11,905 nucleotides of DNA from JASFEQ01 sp050122535 (GCA_050122535.1 JASFIT010000099.1:1-11905), one strand, 5' to 3'. Shown: positions 1 to 6,522, counted from the stretch's first letter. The notes: generated from the letters alone by a model not told the origin. Numbers and translations: made by a program.

Positions 1-1520
1 TCAAGAGCACTCATGAAATAAGGAAAAAGTACTGCATTTACGACAAATCCCGGATTGTCTTTGCATACAATGGGACGCTTTCTCATTGCAGCAGCAAAAT
101 TCAGGAGGTTGTCAACTGTTTCCTGACTTGTCTTTTCTCCTCTGACGATCTCTACCAACTGCATGAGCCATACTGGGGAGAAGAAATGGGCACCTCCAAA
201 TCGCTCTGGATGGCTCACGTACTTGGACATGGCATCAAGCGGGATTGAAGAGGTGTTTGTTGCCACGATACAATCATCCCTTATGATCTCAGAGATTTCA
301 CCATAAACTCTAGCCTTCACCTTGAGGTCCTCAAAAACGGCCTCAATAATAAGATCTGCATCATTGATCTCTTCGCTATATTCCGAAATGACACTCAGGC
401 GGTTCATAAGATCATCCACGGGCGCTTTGAGTCTTTTCTTTTCCGCCATCCCCTCGAAAATTTTTCTCACAAATGCCTTCCCAGGCTCAATGGCCTCTGG
501 AATGTCCTTCGCAATCACGGGAATCTGAGTGCTCCTCAGAATATCGATAATAATTCCCCTTCCCATAATTCCAAAACCCAGGATGGCTACCTTCCTAAGG
601 GCTTTTGGCTCAAACTCCTTGCTCATCATGCTCTCGGGTTTATCGCCCATGGTCTTCAGAAAAAATGTATGGATACTCCCCTTGGCTTCGTTTGTGAGGA
701 CCGCCTCCACAAAATTATTCTTTTCGATCTCCAGACCCTCCTCTAAAGAGGTCTTCAGCCCTTGCTGCATGGACTTTATGGCCAGCATGAGGCCAGGGAT
801 CTCCCGTCCCCTGGTGACCTTCAGGACCTCTTGACGAGCCATATTTGCCACATCATCAATCTGGGAAAAGTCCTGTTCCTTACGTTTCAGCACCTCATGA
901 CCGGAAATGATTCCGTCCATAAAAGTAACGGCTTCCTTAAGGAGGTCTCCATCCATAGGAATCAACTTATCAATAACGCCCAACTCGTAGGCTTTGGATG
1001 CTGGAAACATTTTCCCCTTCAAGATAAGTTCTATGGCACCGTATCCTATCAGACGAGGCAGCCTCTGGGTGCCCCCTCCACCGGGAAAAATGCCAAGGGT
1101 GCATTCGGGGAGACCCAGCAGAGTGGTCTTGGACTCTTTAGCGATCCTTGCTGTGCATGCCAGGGCAAACTCCAATCCGCCACCTAGACATTGGCCCTCG
1201 ATGGCTGCCAATGTTGGGAAAGGCAAAGCACTGAGTCTTTTAAAGGCACTAAGATAGACATCCAGAGTCTTCGTGGTCTCCTGTTCATCCACCATCTTGT
1301 CCAGCACTTTAAGATTTGCGCCTGCATGAAAATTCTTGGGCTTCCCCGAGACGAAAATCACCCCCCCGACATCCTTGGCATTCTCCATGTCCGCCAAGAG
1401 CGCAAGAAACTCGTCAATTGCCGTCTGGGTCCATGTATTCATGGCCTCTCCAACCACATCGAAGGTCACGATCCCGATGTCCCCCTCTTTCTTCCACTGA
1501 AAGATATTGCCATAGCTCAT
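1..1520 (-). CDS. fadB: FadB/FadJ-type enoyl-CoA hydratase / 3-hydroxyacyl-CoA dehydrogenase, C-terminus off the window
   Basis: The frame is open from ATG at 1520 to the left edge (506 complete codons seen; the family is ~700-720 aa), so the C-terminal part is missing. Residues 1-190 form a crotonase domain: the CoA/oxyanion stretch HAGANL is at 65-70, and both catalytic glutamates are present (E117 in GGGLEF, E139 in LPECTLG), followed by PGGGGTQRL. From ~308 there is a Rossmann NAD-binding domain with GFGIMG at 315-320, NTSS at 422-425, and the dehydrogenase His-Glu pair H445/E457 in HFFSPV...LVE. It should hydrate 2-enoyl-CoA and oxidise the 3-hydroxyacyl-CoA in cytoplasmic beta-oxidation. 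Because the key residues are intact it is probably active. It lies 81 bp downstream of the STAS-like gene on the same strand and diverges from the acyl-CoA dehydrogenase/thiolase unit. FadB versus FadJ cannot be decided from the part visible. Confidence 0.93.
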   Translation of the reverse strand, partial: MSYGNIFQWKKEGDIGIVTFDVVGEAMNTWTQTAIDEFLALLADMENAKDVGGVIFVSGKPKNFHAGANLKVLDKMVDEQETTKTLDVYLSAFKRLSALPFPTLAAIEGQCLGGGLEFALACTARIAKESKTTLLGLPECTLGIFPGGGGTQRLPRLIGYGAIELILKGKMFPASKAYELGVIDKLIPMDGDLLKEAVTFMDGIISGHEVLKRKEQDFSQIDDVANMARQEVLKVTRGREIPGLMLAIKSMQQGLKTSLEEGLEIEKNNFVEAVLTNEAKGSIHTFFLKTMGDKPESMMSKEFEPKALRKVAILGFGIMGRGIIIDILRSTQIPVIAKDIPEAIEPGKAFVRKIFEGMAEKKRLKAPVDDLMNRLSVISEYSEEINDADLIIEAVFEDLKVKARVYGEISEIIRDDCIVATNTSSIPLDAMSKYVSHPERFGGAHFFSPVWLMQLVEIVRGEKTSQETVDNLLNFAAAMRKRPIVCKDNPGFVVNAVLFPYFMSAL

Positions 1521-1601
1521 TGTGCACCCCACGTATCTCTTAAGTTTTTATACACGAAAATGGCTGCCGCATTTTGTAACGTCTCTAAGGCACCGCAGGC
1601 G

Positions 1602-1856
1602 TCAATGCTCATGCTCCAATTTCATGAACTCTGGAAGATTGGCTATTTGGACTTTTTCCTCTATTCCACGCAAAAATCCTCGACCCTCTCTCGTTATATG
1701 TAGAACGCCCTCCAAATTCAGAAGTATTCTTCGCTCTGCAACCAGGTTCCGATCGCAAACGGTTTTCAAAACGGGAATGGCCATTTGATCCAGAACACCG
1801 TCCACTTCAATGGCTATGGTGTGTTTATCCAATATGTTCTCCTTGATACGGATCAT
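1602..1856 (-). CDS. Small STAS-like protein
   Basis: This encodes 84 aa. Its order of alternating strands and helices resembles a STAS (anti-sigma-factor antagonist) fold: strand TIAIEVDG (13-20), a variable loop and helix IPVLKTVCD (27-35), then strand RRILLNLEGV (42-51) leading into HITREGRGFLRGI, where an anti-anti-sigma factor would carry its phospho-acceptor region. That loop has T55 and no obvious DSSG-type motif, so classic phospho-switching is doubtful. The start ATG has a weak AAAGG ribosome site ~11 nt upstream. It is the first gene of a unit that continues into fadB after 81 bp, so co-transcription is likely and a regulatory or scaffolding link to beta-oxidation is possible. The fold is inferred from pattern only; the function is unknown. 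Confidence 0.7.
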   Translation of the reverse strand: MIRIKENILDKHTIAIEVDGVLDQMAIPVLKTVCDRNLVAERRILLNLEGVLHITREGRGFLRGIEEKVQIANLPEFMKLEHEH

Positions 1857-1961
1857 GGAAATAAACCTTTATAGGATCTCGGAAAGAGGGCAAAGATCCG
1901 ACCGACACTTAGCCTGCCATGAAGGAAGAAGTGGAGATCAGGACAACCGTAATGATTTTTG

Positions 1962-1977
1962 TGCAAAATGGATGCCG
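1962..1977 (-). promoter_or_regulatory. Sigma-54-like -24/-12 element upstream of the STAS-like/fadB unit
   Basis: Read on the minus strand the element is CGGCAT, five bases, TTGCA. The invariant GG and GC doublets sit at the spacing required by sigma-54 (consensus TGGCAC-N5-TTGCA); the -12 half is perfect and the -24 half has 4 of 6 bases. Transcription would begin near 1951, giving a ~95-nt leader before the ATG at 1856. Confidence 0.45.
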
Positions 1978-1996
1978 CTTTGGCTTTTAGGAAAGA

Positions 1997-2317
1997 ATGA
2001 GAGTCATGATCTGCGGCCTTCAAGGAGGGGGACTCCTAACCCAACTCATTGAAATGAAAAGGCATGATCTCAAAATGGAGCAAAGAGATGTCTGCCTTAC
2101 CTTAAGATCTTCTGGCACAAATGAGGAATGGATTTCTATCCTGTTTGACTTAAAATCCCAACGCACAGGACTCAATCTCAATCTGAAACACAACATACTG
2201 TCTTCTTGGATCGAAATATTGTGCAAACGGTCTTATAAGAACCAATTTACCCTGGAAGGGGATTCTGGTTATATGACGTTGGAAATCAAGAAAAAAGGGG
2301 TACTTACAGTCTCTTAA
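1997..2317 (+). CDS. Hypothetical protein, ~106 aa
   Basis: I do not recognise this ORF. It is preceded by AGGAAAGA immediately before ATG 1997. Two in-frame alternatives, ATG at 2054 and 2075 (the latter giving an 80-aa protein starting MEQRDV), are also possible; a strong AAGGAGG at 2022-2028 lies too far upstream of either to settle the choice. The C-terminal half reads like alternating beta-strands (QFTLEGDSGYMTLEI, GVLTVS), with a Trp-containing helix before it (SSWIEILCKR). No signal peptide or membrane segment is visible. It sits between the divergent fadB and acyl-CoA dehydrogenase units, ending ~170 bp before the latter and upstream of its putative sigma-54 element. Overlapping minus-strand frames are also open, so coding status is uncertain. 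Confidence 0.4.
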   Translation: MRVMICGLQGGGLLTQLIEMKRHDLKMEQRDVCLTLRSSGTNEEWISILFDLKSQRTGLNLNLKHNILSSWIEILCKRSYKNQFTLEGDSGYMTLEIKKKGVLTVS

Positions 2318-2353
2318 AAATGGGTAGGATATCTTTTGAGCAGGGTGTGCAGA

Positions 2354-2369
2354 TGGCATGCTTTTGGCA
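2354..2369 (+). promoter_or_regulatory. Sigma-54-like -24/-12 element upstream of the acyl-CoA dehydrogenase
   Basis: TGGCAT, five bases, TGGCA. GG at 2355-2356 and GC at 2367-2368 have the fixed sigma-54 spacing; 5 of 6 bases match in the -24 half and 4 of 5 in the -12 half. The predicted start near 2380 gives a ~110-nt leader to the ATG at 2490. Confidence 0.45.
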
Positions 2370-2489
2370 TTTAGAGTCTCGTTATCTCTTTATTCGCATT
2401 CCGTTTTAGCGGGCGTTCAGCGATAGAAAAAAATAAAGCATGTTATTTCGCATCAACTTCAAAATAAACCACAGAATAGGAGGATAGTA

Positions 2490-3632
2490 ATGGATTTCGC
2501 ACTCTCCAAAGAACAGCAGGATATTGTTAAGGCGGCCAGAGAGTTTGCCTTGGGGGAGTTTCCAGATCGCGCTCAGGAGTTTGACCGGGAGGAGACATTT
2601 GATTTTGATATCTGGAAAAAGGCTTCTGAGCTTGGCTTTGTGGGCATATACATGAATGAGGAATATGGGGGCGCAGGCATGGGCATCTTTGAGGGTTGCC
2701 TGGTCATGGAGGAATTCTTCGCTGCAGATGCCGGTATCGCAGCCGCTGTTCTGTCCACCACCTTTGGCTCCGATATAATTAATCTGTATGGCACTGAGGA
2801 ACAAAAAAAGAACTATCTACCGCCTCTCGCAACTGGAAAGGCCATAATGGGTACGGCTATCACGGAACCTAACGCAGGCTCGGATGTCACCGCAGCAGAA
2901 ACTACTGCGTTCAGGGAGGACGATGAGTATGTCATCAATGGCTCCAAGATGTTCACCACGAATGGGAACGTGGCCGATTTCATCCTTGTATTCTGTCAAA
3001 CAGATCCAGATATCTCAGACAGGCACCGGATGCATAGTTGGATTATTGTGGAAAGGGACAGAAAAGGATTTCAATCTAATAAGTTGCATGGAAAACTCGG
3101 GATACGCGCTTGTGATACCGCCGAGTTATCCTTCTCCGAGGTGAGGGTGCCCGTTTCCAATCTCGTGGGAGAGGAAGGACATGGGTTCAAAGAGTTGATG
3201 GTCTTTTTTGACTTAACAAGAATAGCGGTTGCTGCTCAGGGCGTAGGCATCGCCCGTGCAGCCCTTGAGGAGGCCACGAGATATACGCGCAAGAGGCATC
3301 AATTTGGATCGCCCTTAGCGTCCTTTCAAGCGACCCAGTTCAAGATTGCTGAGATGGCCACCATGATAAGAGCCGCCCGTAATCTCTACTATGAGGCGGC
3401 TTGGAAGGCAGACAACGGCATGTTGGCCCCAGAACTTGTGGCCATGGCCAAATGGTTTGCAGGGCAGACAGCGGTAAAATGCGCTGATGAGGCATTGCAG
3501 ATGCATGGGGGTTACGGCTACTTAGATGAGTATAAGGTGCAGCGTATCTACAGGGACGCCAAGATTGTGGAGATTTACGAGGGGACTAAGGAGATAGAAA
3601 AAGTCATTATAGCGCGTCATCTACTGGGCTAA
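2490..3632 (+). CDS. Acyl-CoA dehydrogenase (FAD-dependent)
   Basis: At 380 aa this is the usual length of the short/medium-chain acyl-CoA dehydrogenase family. It catalyses the first oxidation of beta-oxidation, acyl-CoA to trans-2-enoyl-CoA, passing electrons to electron-transfer flavoprotein in the cytoplasm. Visible hallmarks are the FAD/substrate stretch AITEPNAGSDV (123-133), RHQFG (269-273), QMHGGYGY (337-344), and the C-terminal IYEGT with E364 at the position of the MCAD-type catalytic base. The start is fixed by TAGGAGG six bases upstream of ATG 2490. A truncated 3-hydroxyacyl-CoA dehydrogenase stump follows after 29 bp and a thiolase after that, an acyl-CoA dehydrogenase/FadN/FadA arrangement. 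The chain-length preference cannot be read from the sequence. A branched-chain or other acyl-CoA substrate is possible. Confidence 0.95.
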   Translation: MDFALSKEQQDIVKAAREFALGEFPDRAQEFDREETFDFDIWKKASELGFVGIYMNEEYGGAGMGIFEGCLVMEEFFAADAGIAAAVLSTTFGSDIINLYGTEEQKKNYLPPLATGKAIMGTAITEPNAGSDVTAAETTAFREDDEYVINGSKMFTTNGNVADFILVFCQTDPDISDRHRMHSWIIVERDRKGFQSNKLHGKLGIRACDTAELSFSEVRVPVSNLVGEEGHGFKELMVFFDLTRIAVAAQGVGIARAALEEATRYTRKRHQFGSPLASFQATQFKIAEMATMIRAARNLYYEAAWKADNGMLAPELVAMAKWFAGQTAVKCADEALQMHGGYGYLDEYKVQRIYRDAKIVEIYEGTKEIEKVIIARHLLG

Positions 3633-3661
3633 TCGTTCATCTTGCATCGATGGAGGTGTGT

Positions 3662-3826
3662 GTGATAAACAGAATTCATAGAGCGGTGGTTATCGGCTCC
3701 GGGATCATGGGTGCCGGGATTTCAACTCATCAGGACTTTGTGGATATTCAAGTCTACATTGTCTCACAAGCAGGCCCTCAGGATACCAGGCCAGAGCTGG
3801 AGAAGACTTCACAGAGAATTCTTTGA
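3662..3826 (+). pseudogene. 5' stump of a FadN-type 3-hydroxyacyl-CoA dehydrogenase
   Basis: A GTG start at 3662 with GGAGG five bases upstream opens a 54-codon frame. Its first ~20 residues (INRIHRAVVIGSGIMGAGI) are the Rossmann NAD-binding start of long dehydrogenase-first 3-hydroxyacyl-CoA dehydrogenase/enoyl-CoA hydratase fusions such as Bacillus FadN. From residue ~21 the sequence no longer resembles the family, and it stops at TGA 3824-3826. The remaining ~140 bp before the thiolase is open in another frame (to 3905) but I cannot match it to the family. The gene order acyl-CoA dehydrogenase, this stump, thiolase fits an operon whose middle gene (normally ~780-800 codons) was deleted internally, leaving its ribosome site and N-terminus. 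No function is expected. Confidence 0.75.
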
Positions 3827-3966
3827 AAGGTTATTAGGTTTAAAGGCCGAGGTGTTTAAGGATAAATCTTATCAGGCATTTGCTCTCCTAGTAGGTCCCT
3901 GGTAACGTTGGAAAATGTGCCAGACTAAAGGGTTGTCCCTCAGCTAAAGTTTAAAGGAGGTAGAAT

Positions 3967-5160
3967 ATGGATTTGAATGATGTTGTAATCGTCTCTGCGG
4001 TTCGGAGCGCAATCGGAACCTACGGAGGTCAATTCAGAAACGTAACAGGCGTGCCGTTAGGTGTACCGGTTATGAAAGAGGCAATCAAGCGAGCCAACAT
4101 CGATCCTGCGGTTATAGATGATGTGGGGTGGGGTTGCTGTTATCAGCGTGCCAAGAACGAAGTTAATATCGGCCGGGTGACTGCAATCGAGGCAGGAATC
4201 CCGGTTGAGGTTCCGGCCTTTACCGTGATGCGTGTCTGTACTTCATCCCTGTGGGCAATGGCTCAAGGATTCATGGCCATTCGCCAGGGATATAACTCCG
4301 TATACCTAACTGGCGGAGTCGAAAGCATGAGCACGGTGCCATATACCATAGAATCTCTGCGTTGGGGAGCCCGCATGAATAATGTGGTAGTTAGAGATAT
4401 GATGTGGGATGGCGTAACGAGTTTAGGCGTTGGGCCTGCGATGGGTATCACCGCAGAAAATCTCGCCGAAAAATATAACATCAGCCGTTCAACACAGGAT
4501 GAACTCGCATATGAAAGTCACATGAAAGCGGTAGCTGCCATCAAGGAAGGTCGGTTTAAAGAAGAAATCGTACCCATCGAAGTGCCTGGACGAAAGGGAG
4601 AATCAATGACGGTAGACACGGATGAACATCCCAGACCGGATACCACCATTGAAGCTCTTGCCAAATTGAAACCCACATTCAAGAAAGATGGCACCGTAAC
4701 CGCTGGCAATGCTTCAGGAATCAACGACGCAGCTGCCGCTGTGGTTATCATGCGTAAATCAAATGCAGATGAATTGGGAGCCGAACCCATGGCTCGTATT
4801 GTGGACTTCAGCGTGGTAGGTGTTGATCCTGATTACATGGGATGGGGCCCTGTGCCCGCCACAGAAAAACTTATGAAGAGAACAGGCCTGAAATTGTCGG
4901 ATATGGGCTTGATAGAAATTAACGAAGCCTTTGCAGCTCAATATTTGGCATGCGAGATGGGACTTGAACTCACAAAGAAGCGTGAGATTATCAACGTTAA
5001 TGGCAGCGGAATTTCATTAGGTCATCCGGTGGGAGCCACAGGAGCCCGTTTAGTAATTACATTACTTCATGAAATGAGACGGCGCAATGTCCAATATGGG
5101 CTGGCCACGCTATGCGGAGGTGGTGGTCTGGGAATGGCCATGATAATTGAACTGCCCTAG
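3967..5160 (+). CDS. fadA: Thiolase (acetyl-CoA C-acyltransferase)
   Basis: At 397 aa this is full length for a type-II thiolase. It carries out the last step of beta-oxidation, cleaving 3-ketoacyl-CoA with CoA to acetyl-CoA (or the reverse condensation). The nucleophile is C91 in VMRVCTSS (commonly NRVCGSG in relatives, so the flanking residues are slightly atypical). NEAFA is present, as are H353 in GHPVGATG and C383 in CGGGGLG, so the catalytic triad is complete. The start is set by AAAGGAGG six bases before ATG 3967. It is the last recognisable gene of the acyl-CoA dehydrogenase unit; no clear intrinsic terminator follows. A biosynthetic acetoacetyl-CoA role cannot be excluded from sequence alone. 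Confidence 0.95.
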   Translation: MDLNDVVIVSAVRSAIGTYGGQFRNVTGVPLGVPVMKEAIKRANIDPAVIDDVGWGCCYQRAKNEVNIGRVTAIEAGIPVEVPAFTVMRVCTSSLWAMAQGFMAIRQGYNSVYLTGGVESMSTVPYTIESLRWGARMNNVVVRDMMWDGVTSLGVGPAMGITAENLAEKYNISRSTQDELAYESHMKAVAAIKEGRFKEEIVPIEVPGRKGESMTVDTDEHPRPDTTIEALAKLKPTFKKDGTVTAGNASGINDAAAAVVIMRKSNADELGAEPMARIVDFSVVGVDPDYMGWGPVPATEKLMKRTGLKLSDMGLIEINEAFAAQYLACEMGLELTKKREIINVNGSGISLGHPVGATGARLVITLLHEMRRRNVQYGLATLCGGGGLGMAMIIELP

Positions 5161-5528
5161 GGGAATTGGGCGGACACTGCCAGCCTAGGTAGTCCCAACG
5201 GGAATCGAATAAGCCAGAGGCTTATAAACCCGTTTCTGTCTGCTGAGGTGGACTCTACGAAAGGGCGTGAGAGAGCGCTGGGAAGCGTATTCCGTCTCAA
5301 TTTACTATGTTTTTCAGCCGTTAAAAGCCGTCTGATTTCCAACCGAAAAATTCTTGCCAAAGTCTTTACCCGCGGACCTGACGAATCCGTAGTAGATTAG
5401 AAACTGTATTCTTGAAAATTTCGAGCTCCCCCGAAGCGTAGATTAATAGATACTATGCTGGGTTCCTTGGTCAGCCTTTGGTGATATATTATCGGTGAAT
5501 AGCAAAAATCAACCAAAGGAGGATTTAA
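5161..5528 (+). other. Gene-poor stretch after the thiolase
   Basis: I find no convincing gene here. The only open frames are short minus-strand ones without ribosome sites. A -10-like TACTAT at 5451-5456 lies just before the inverted-repeat block starting at 5460 and could start the transcript of the 52-codon gene, but no good -35 box is seen. Confidence 0.5.
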
Positions 5529-5550
5529 ATGAAAAAGACCAAAGGAACCC
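5460..5550 (+). repeat. Nested inverted repeats enclosing the ribosome site of the 52-codon gene
   Basis: The outer arms are GGGTTCCTTGGTC (5460-5472) and GACCAAAGGAACCC (5537-5550), complementary except for one bulged base. The inner arms are CCTTTGGTGAT (5475-5485) and ATCAACCAAAGG (5508-5519), again with one bulge. The arms nest properly, so an RNA copy could form one long interrupted hairpin. The right inner arm contains most of the Shine-Dalgarno sequence AAAGGAGG (5515-5522), and the start codon at 5529 lies in the internal loop. This is the geometry of a translational on/off switch; function is inferred. Confidence 0.6.
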
Positions 5551-5687
5551 CGAGGAAGAAAGTTAGCATAACTGAGAAAGTATTGCCCCTGACATTTGAG
5601 TTGAGTCATACCACGACCTCCTCAGAATATGGCGCCGAACTATATCACACTTGTCCGATGAAGTCGTGGTACTCATACTATGGTTGA
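5529..5687 (+). CDS. Small 52-aa protein with aromatic C-terminus
   Basis: ATG 5529 is preceded by an excellent AAAGGAGG at six bases. The product begins very basic (MKKTKGTPRKK), continues through ITEKVLPLTFEL and a Ser/Thr run (HTTTSSEYG), and ends CPMKSWYSYYG. There is one cysteine, no membrane segment and no signal peptide. I do not recognise the family. A charged leader-like N-terminus and a short Ser/Thr/Cys/aromatic-rich tail would fit a precursor of a ribosomally made, modified peptide, but no modifying enzyme gene is visible within several kilobases, so this is speculation. Its ribosome site and first codons lie in strong inverted repeats, and a second long inverted repeat lies inside the coding part. 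The alternative is that the block is primarily a structured RNA. Confidence 0.5.
   Translation: MKKTKGTPRKKVSITEKVLPLTFELSHTTTSSEYGAELYHTCPMKSWYSYYG
5609..5671 (+). repeat. Long imperfect inverted repeat inside the 52-codon gene
   Basis: TACCACGAC (5609-5617) is perfectly complementary to GTCGTGGTA (5663-5671). Inward, pairing continues with two single mismatches to 5623 and 5657, so 13 of 15 positions pair around a 33-nt loop. A smaller AGTTA-GCA-TAACT hairpin lies at 5561-5573. These suggest RNA structure across the gene. Confidence 0.55.
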
Positions 5688-5766
5688 GAAGAATGGGCCC
5701 CTTTTCACAAAGGCTGTCCGCATCTCAACACTAACCAGACCTGAGGTAACACCTGCCTATCTTTAA
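5680..5766 (+). CDS. Possible 28-codon ORF overlapping the end of the 52-codon gene
   Basis: ATG 5680 overlaps the last codons and TGA of the preceding gene (ATGGTTGA), a layout typical of translational coupling. The frame runs 28 codons to TAA 5764-5766 and begins MVEKNGPLFTKAV. It is unrecognised, may be the start of a gene cut short, and could be chance. Confidence 0.2.
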   Translation: MVEKNGPLFTKAVRISTLTRPEVTPAYL

Positions 5767-5949
5767 CTGGGCCGGGCCTGCGCCTGTATTTATGGCAAAA
5801 TATCCAACCTTTTCATTTGGTGATGAAATGTGAGAAGACGAACTTGACTTGACACCTTTGTTAGTCATGGTTCCTCTTCTAACTGAAGGTTTAATAGACA
5901 ACACCACCTATTTCATAATCCTAGTATGGATTTAAGATCTTTTCTCCTA

Positions 5950-6144
5950 TTAAGCTTTTCTTTCTGCAATCAAGTGCCTTTCCAACTTTCTGATATCTCT
6001 GTCCAAGGTTCCCTTTTCTTGATTAAGTCTTCTTAATACTGCTTTGTTTTTGCCTTTCTCTGCATTTGCTATATTTAGATTGACTTTATTGAGACTGTTC
6101 TTCTTATTAAATAATCTGTTTTGGAGTTGTTTTATGGACGGCAT
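5950..6144 (-). CDS. Small lysine/asparagine-rich coiled-coil protein
   Basis: This encodes 64 aa from ATG 6144, chosen because AAAGGAG lies seven bases upstream; the same frame is open for 27 further codons but with no ribosome site, and that part is the helicase remnant in another frame. The product is almost entirely helix-forming and highly charged (SIKQLQNRLFNKKNSLNKV, then RRLNQEKGTLDRDIRKLERHL), with heptad-like spacing of Leu/Ile expected of a coiled coil. No cysteine, signal or membrane segment is seen. Its Shine-Dalgarno sequence coincides with the last recognisable helicase codons (Lys-Glu-Lys), so the gene joined, or was exposed by, the helicase deletion. It is the last gene of the minus-strand run. 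Function is unknown; its basic charge would suit nucleic-acid or ribosome binding. Confidence 0.6.
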   Translation of the reverse strand: MPSIKQLQNRLFNKKNSLNKVNLNIANAEKGKNKAVLRRLNQEKGTLDRDIRKLERHLIAERKA

Positions 6145-6331
6145 ATGTTTTCTCCTTTGTTGGTGTGCTGTAGATGATCTTTCGGACCCCCAAAATAAAA
6201 GCCATGTCAAGTATCCGGTCAGCATCGTCGATGATTGGAACTTCGATCTTTTTCAGGCTTATGTCCTGGTGTAGATGAAAGTCGAGCAGCTTTCCCGGGG
6301 TTGCCACGATGATATCGACTGGACCGGCGGC
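6107..6331 (-). pseudogene. Internal fragment of a DEAD-box RNA helicase (RhlE-like)
   Basis: On the minus strand, immediately after and in frame with the TAG of the 42-aa gene, comes a ~60-codon stretch with two helicase landmarks: VDIIVATPGKLLDF (motif Ib region, Arg of TPGR changed to Lys) and IIDDADRILDMAF (motif II, DEAD changed to DDAD), followed by RKIIYSTPTKEK, where an intact RhlE-type protein continues into the SAT motif. Resemblance ends at about 6149; TAA follows at 6107-6109. The Q motif, Walker A and the entire second RecA domain are absent, so it cannot be an active ATPase. It is an internal slice of a ~400-aa gene left by deletions on both sides. Confidence 0.8.
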
Positions 6332-6460
6332 CTACTTCTTATCGGCCTCACTCGCCTGATTCTTTTTCCCTTGCCGACGGGCCAGCTTTTCCTTCGCTTT
6401 CTTCTTTCGCTTAAGTTCTTTCTCATACTTTTTAAAGCTATGTGTGTTGCGCTTCGCCAT
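6332..6460 (-). CDS. Very basic 42-aa conserved-type small protein
   Basis: This starts MAKRNTHSFKKYEKEL and continues with a Lys/Arg-rich helix (KRKKKAKEKLARRQGKK); about half of the residues are Lys or Arg. Proteins with an MAKRNTHSF-like start and a basic tail are, from memory, common small hypotheticals in delta-proteobacteria. The start has AAAGGAAG just upstream of ATG 6460. It lies ~107 bp after the RRM gene and directly ahead of the DEAD-box helicase remnant, which fits an RNA- or ribosome-associated role, but no domain is recognised. The helicase fragment follows its TAG in the same frame, so the deletion may have removed the original spacer, or the TAG may mark the original end of this gene. 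Confidence 0.7.
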   Translation of the reverse strand: MAKRNTHSFKKYEKELKRKKKAKEKLARRQGKKNQASEADKK

Positions 6461-6522
6461 GGTCTTCCTTTCTCCGATCTCTGTGACCGATGCAATCTCT
6501 CAACGATACTTCCTCAATCATA

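Noticed and set aside
322..1788. Several plus-strand frames across the FadB-type gene
   Set aside because: The minus-strand frame has full crotonase and dehydrogenase motifs; these are shadows.
3711..3905. 64-codon plus-strand frame between the FadN stump and the thiolase
   Set aside because: It overlaps the stump in another frame, has no ribosome site, and I could not match it to a FadN C-terminus.
4263..4941. Minus-strand frames inside the thiolase gene
   Set aside because: Shadows of a gene with complete catalytic motifs.
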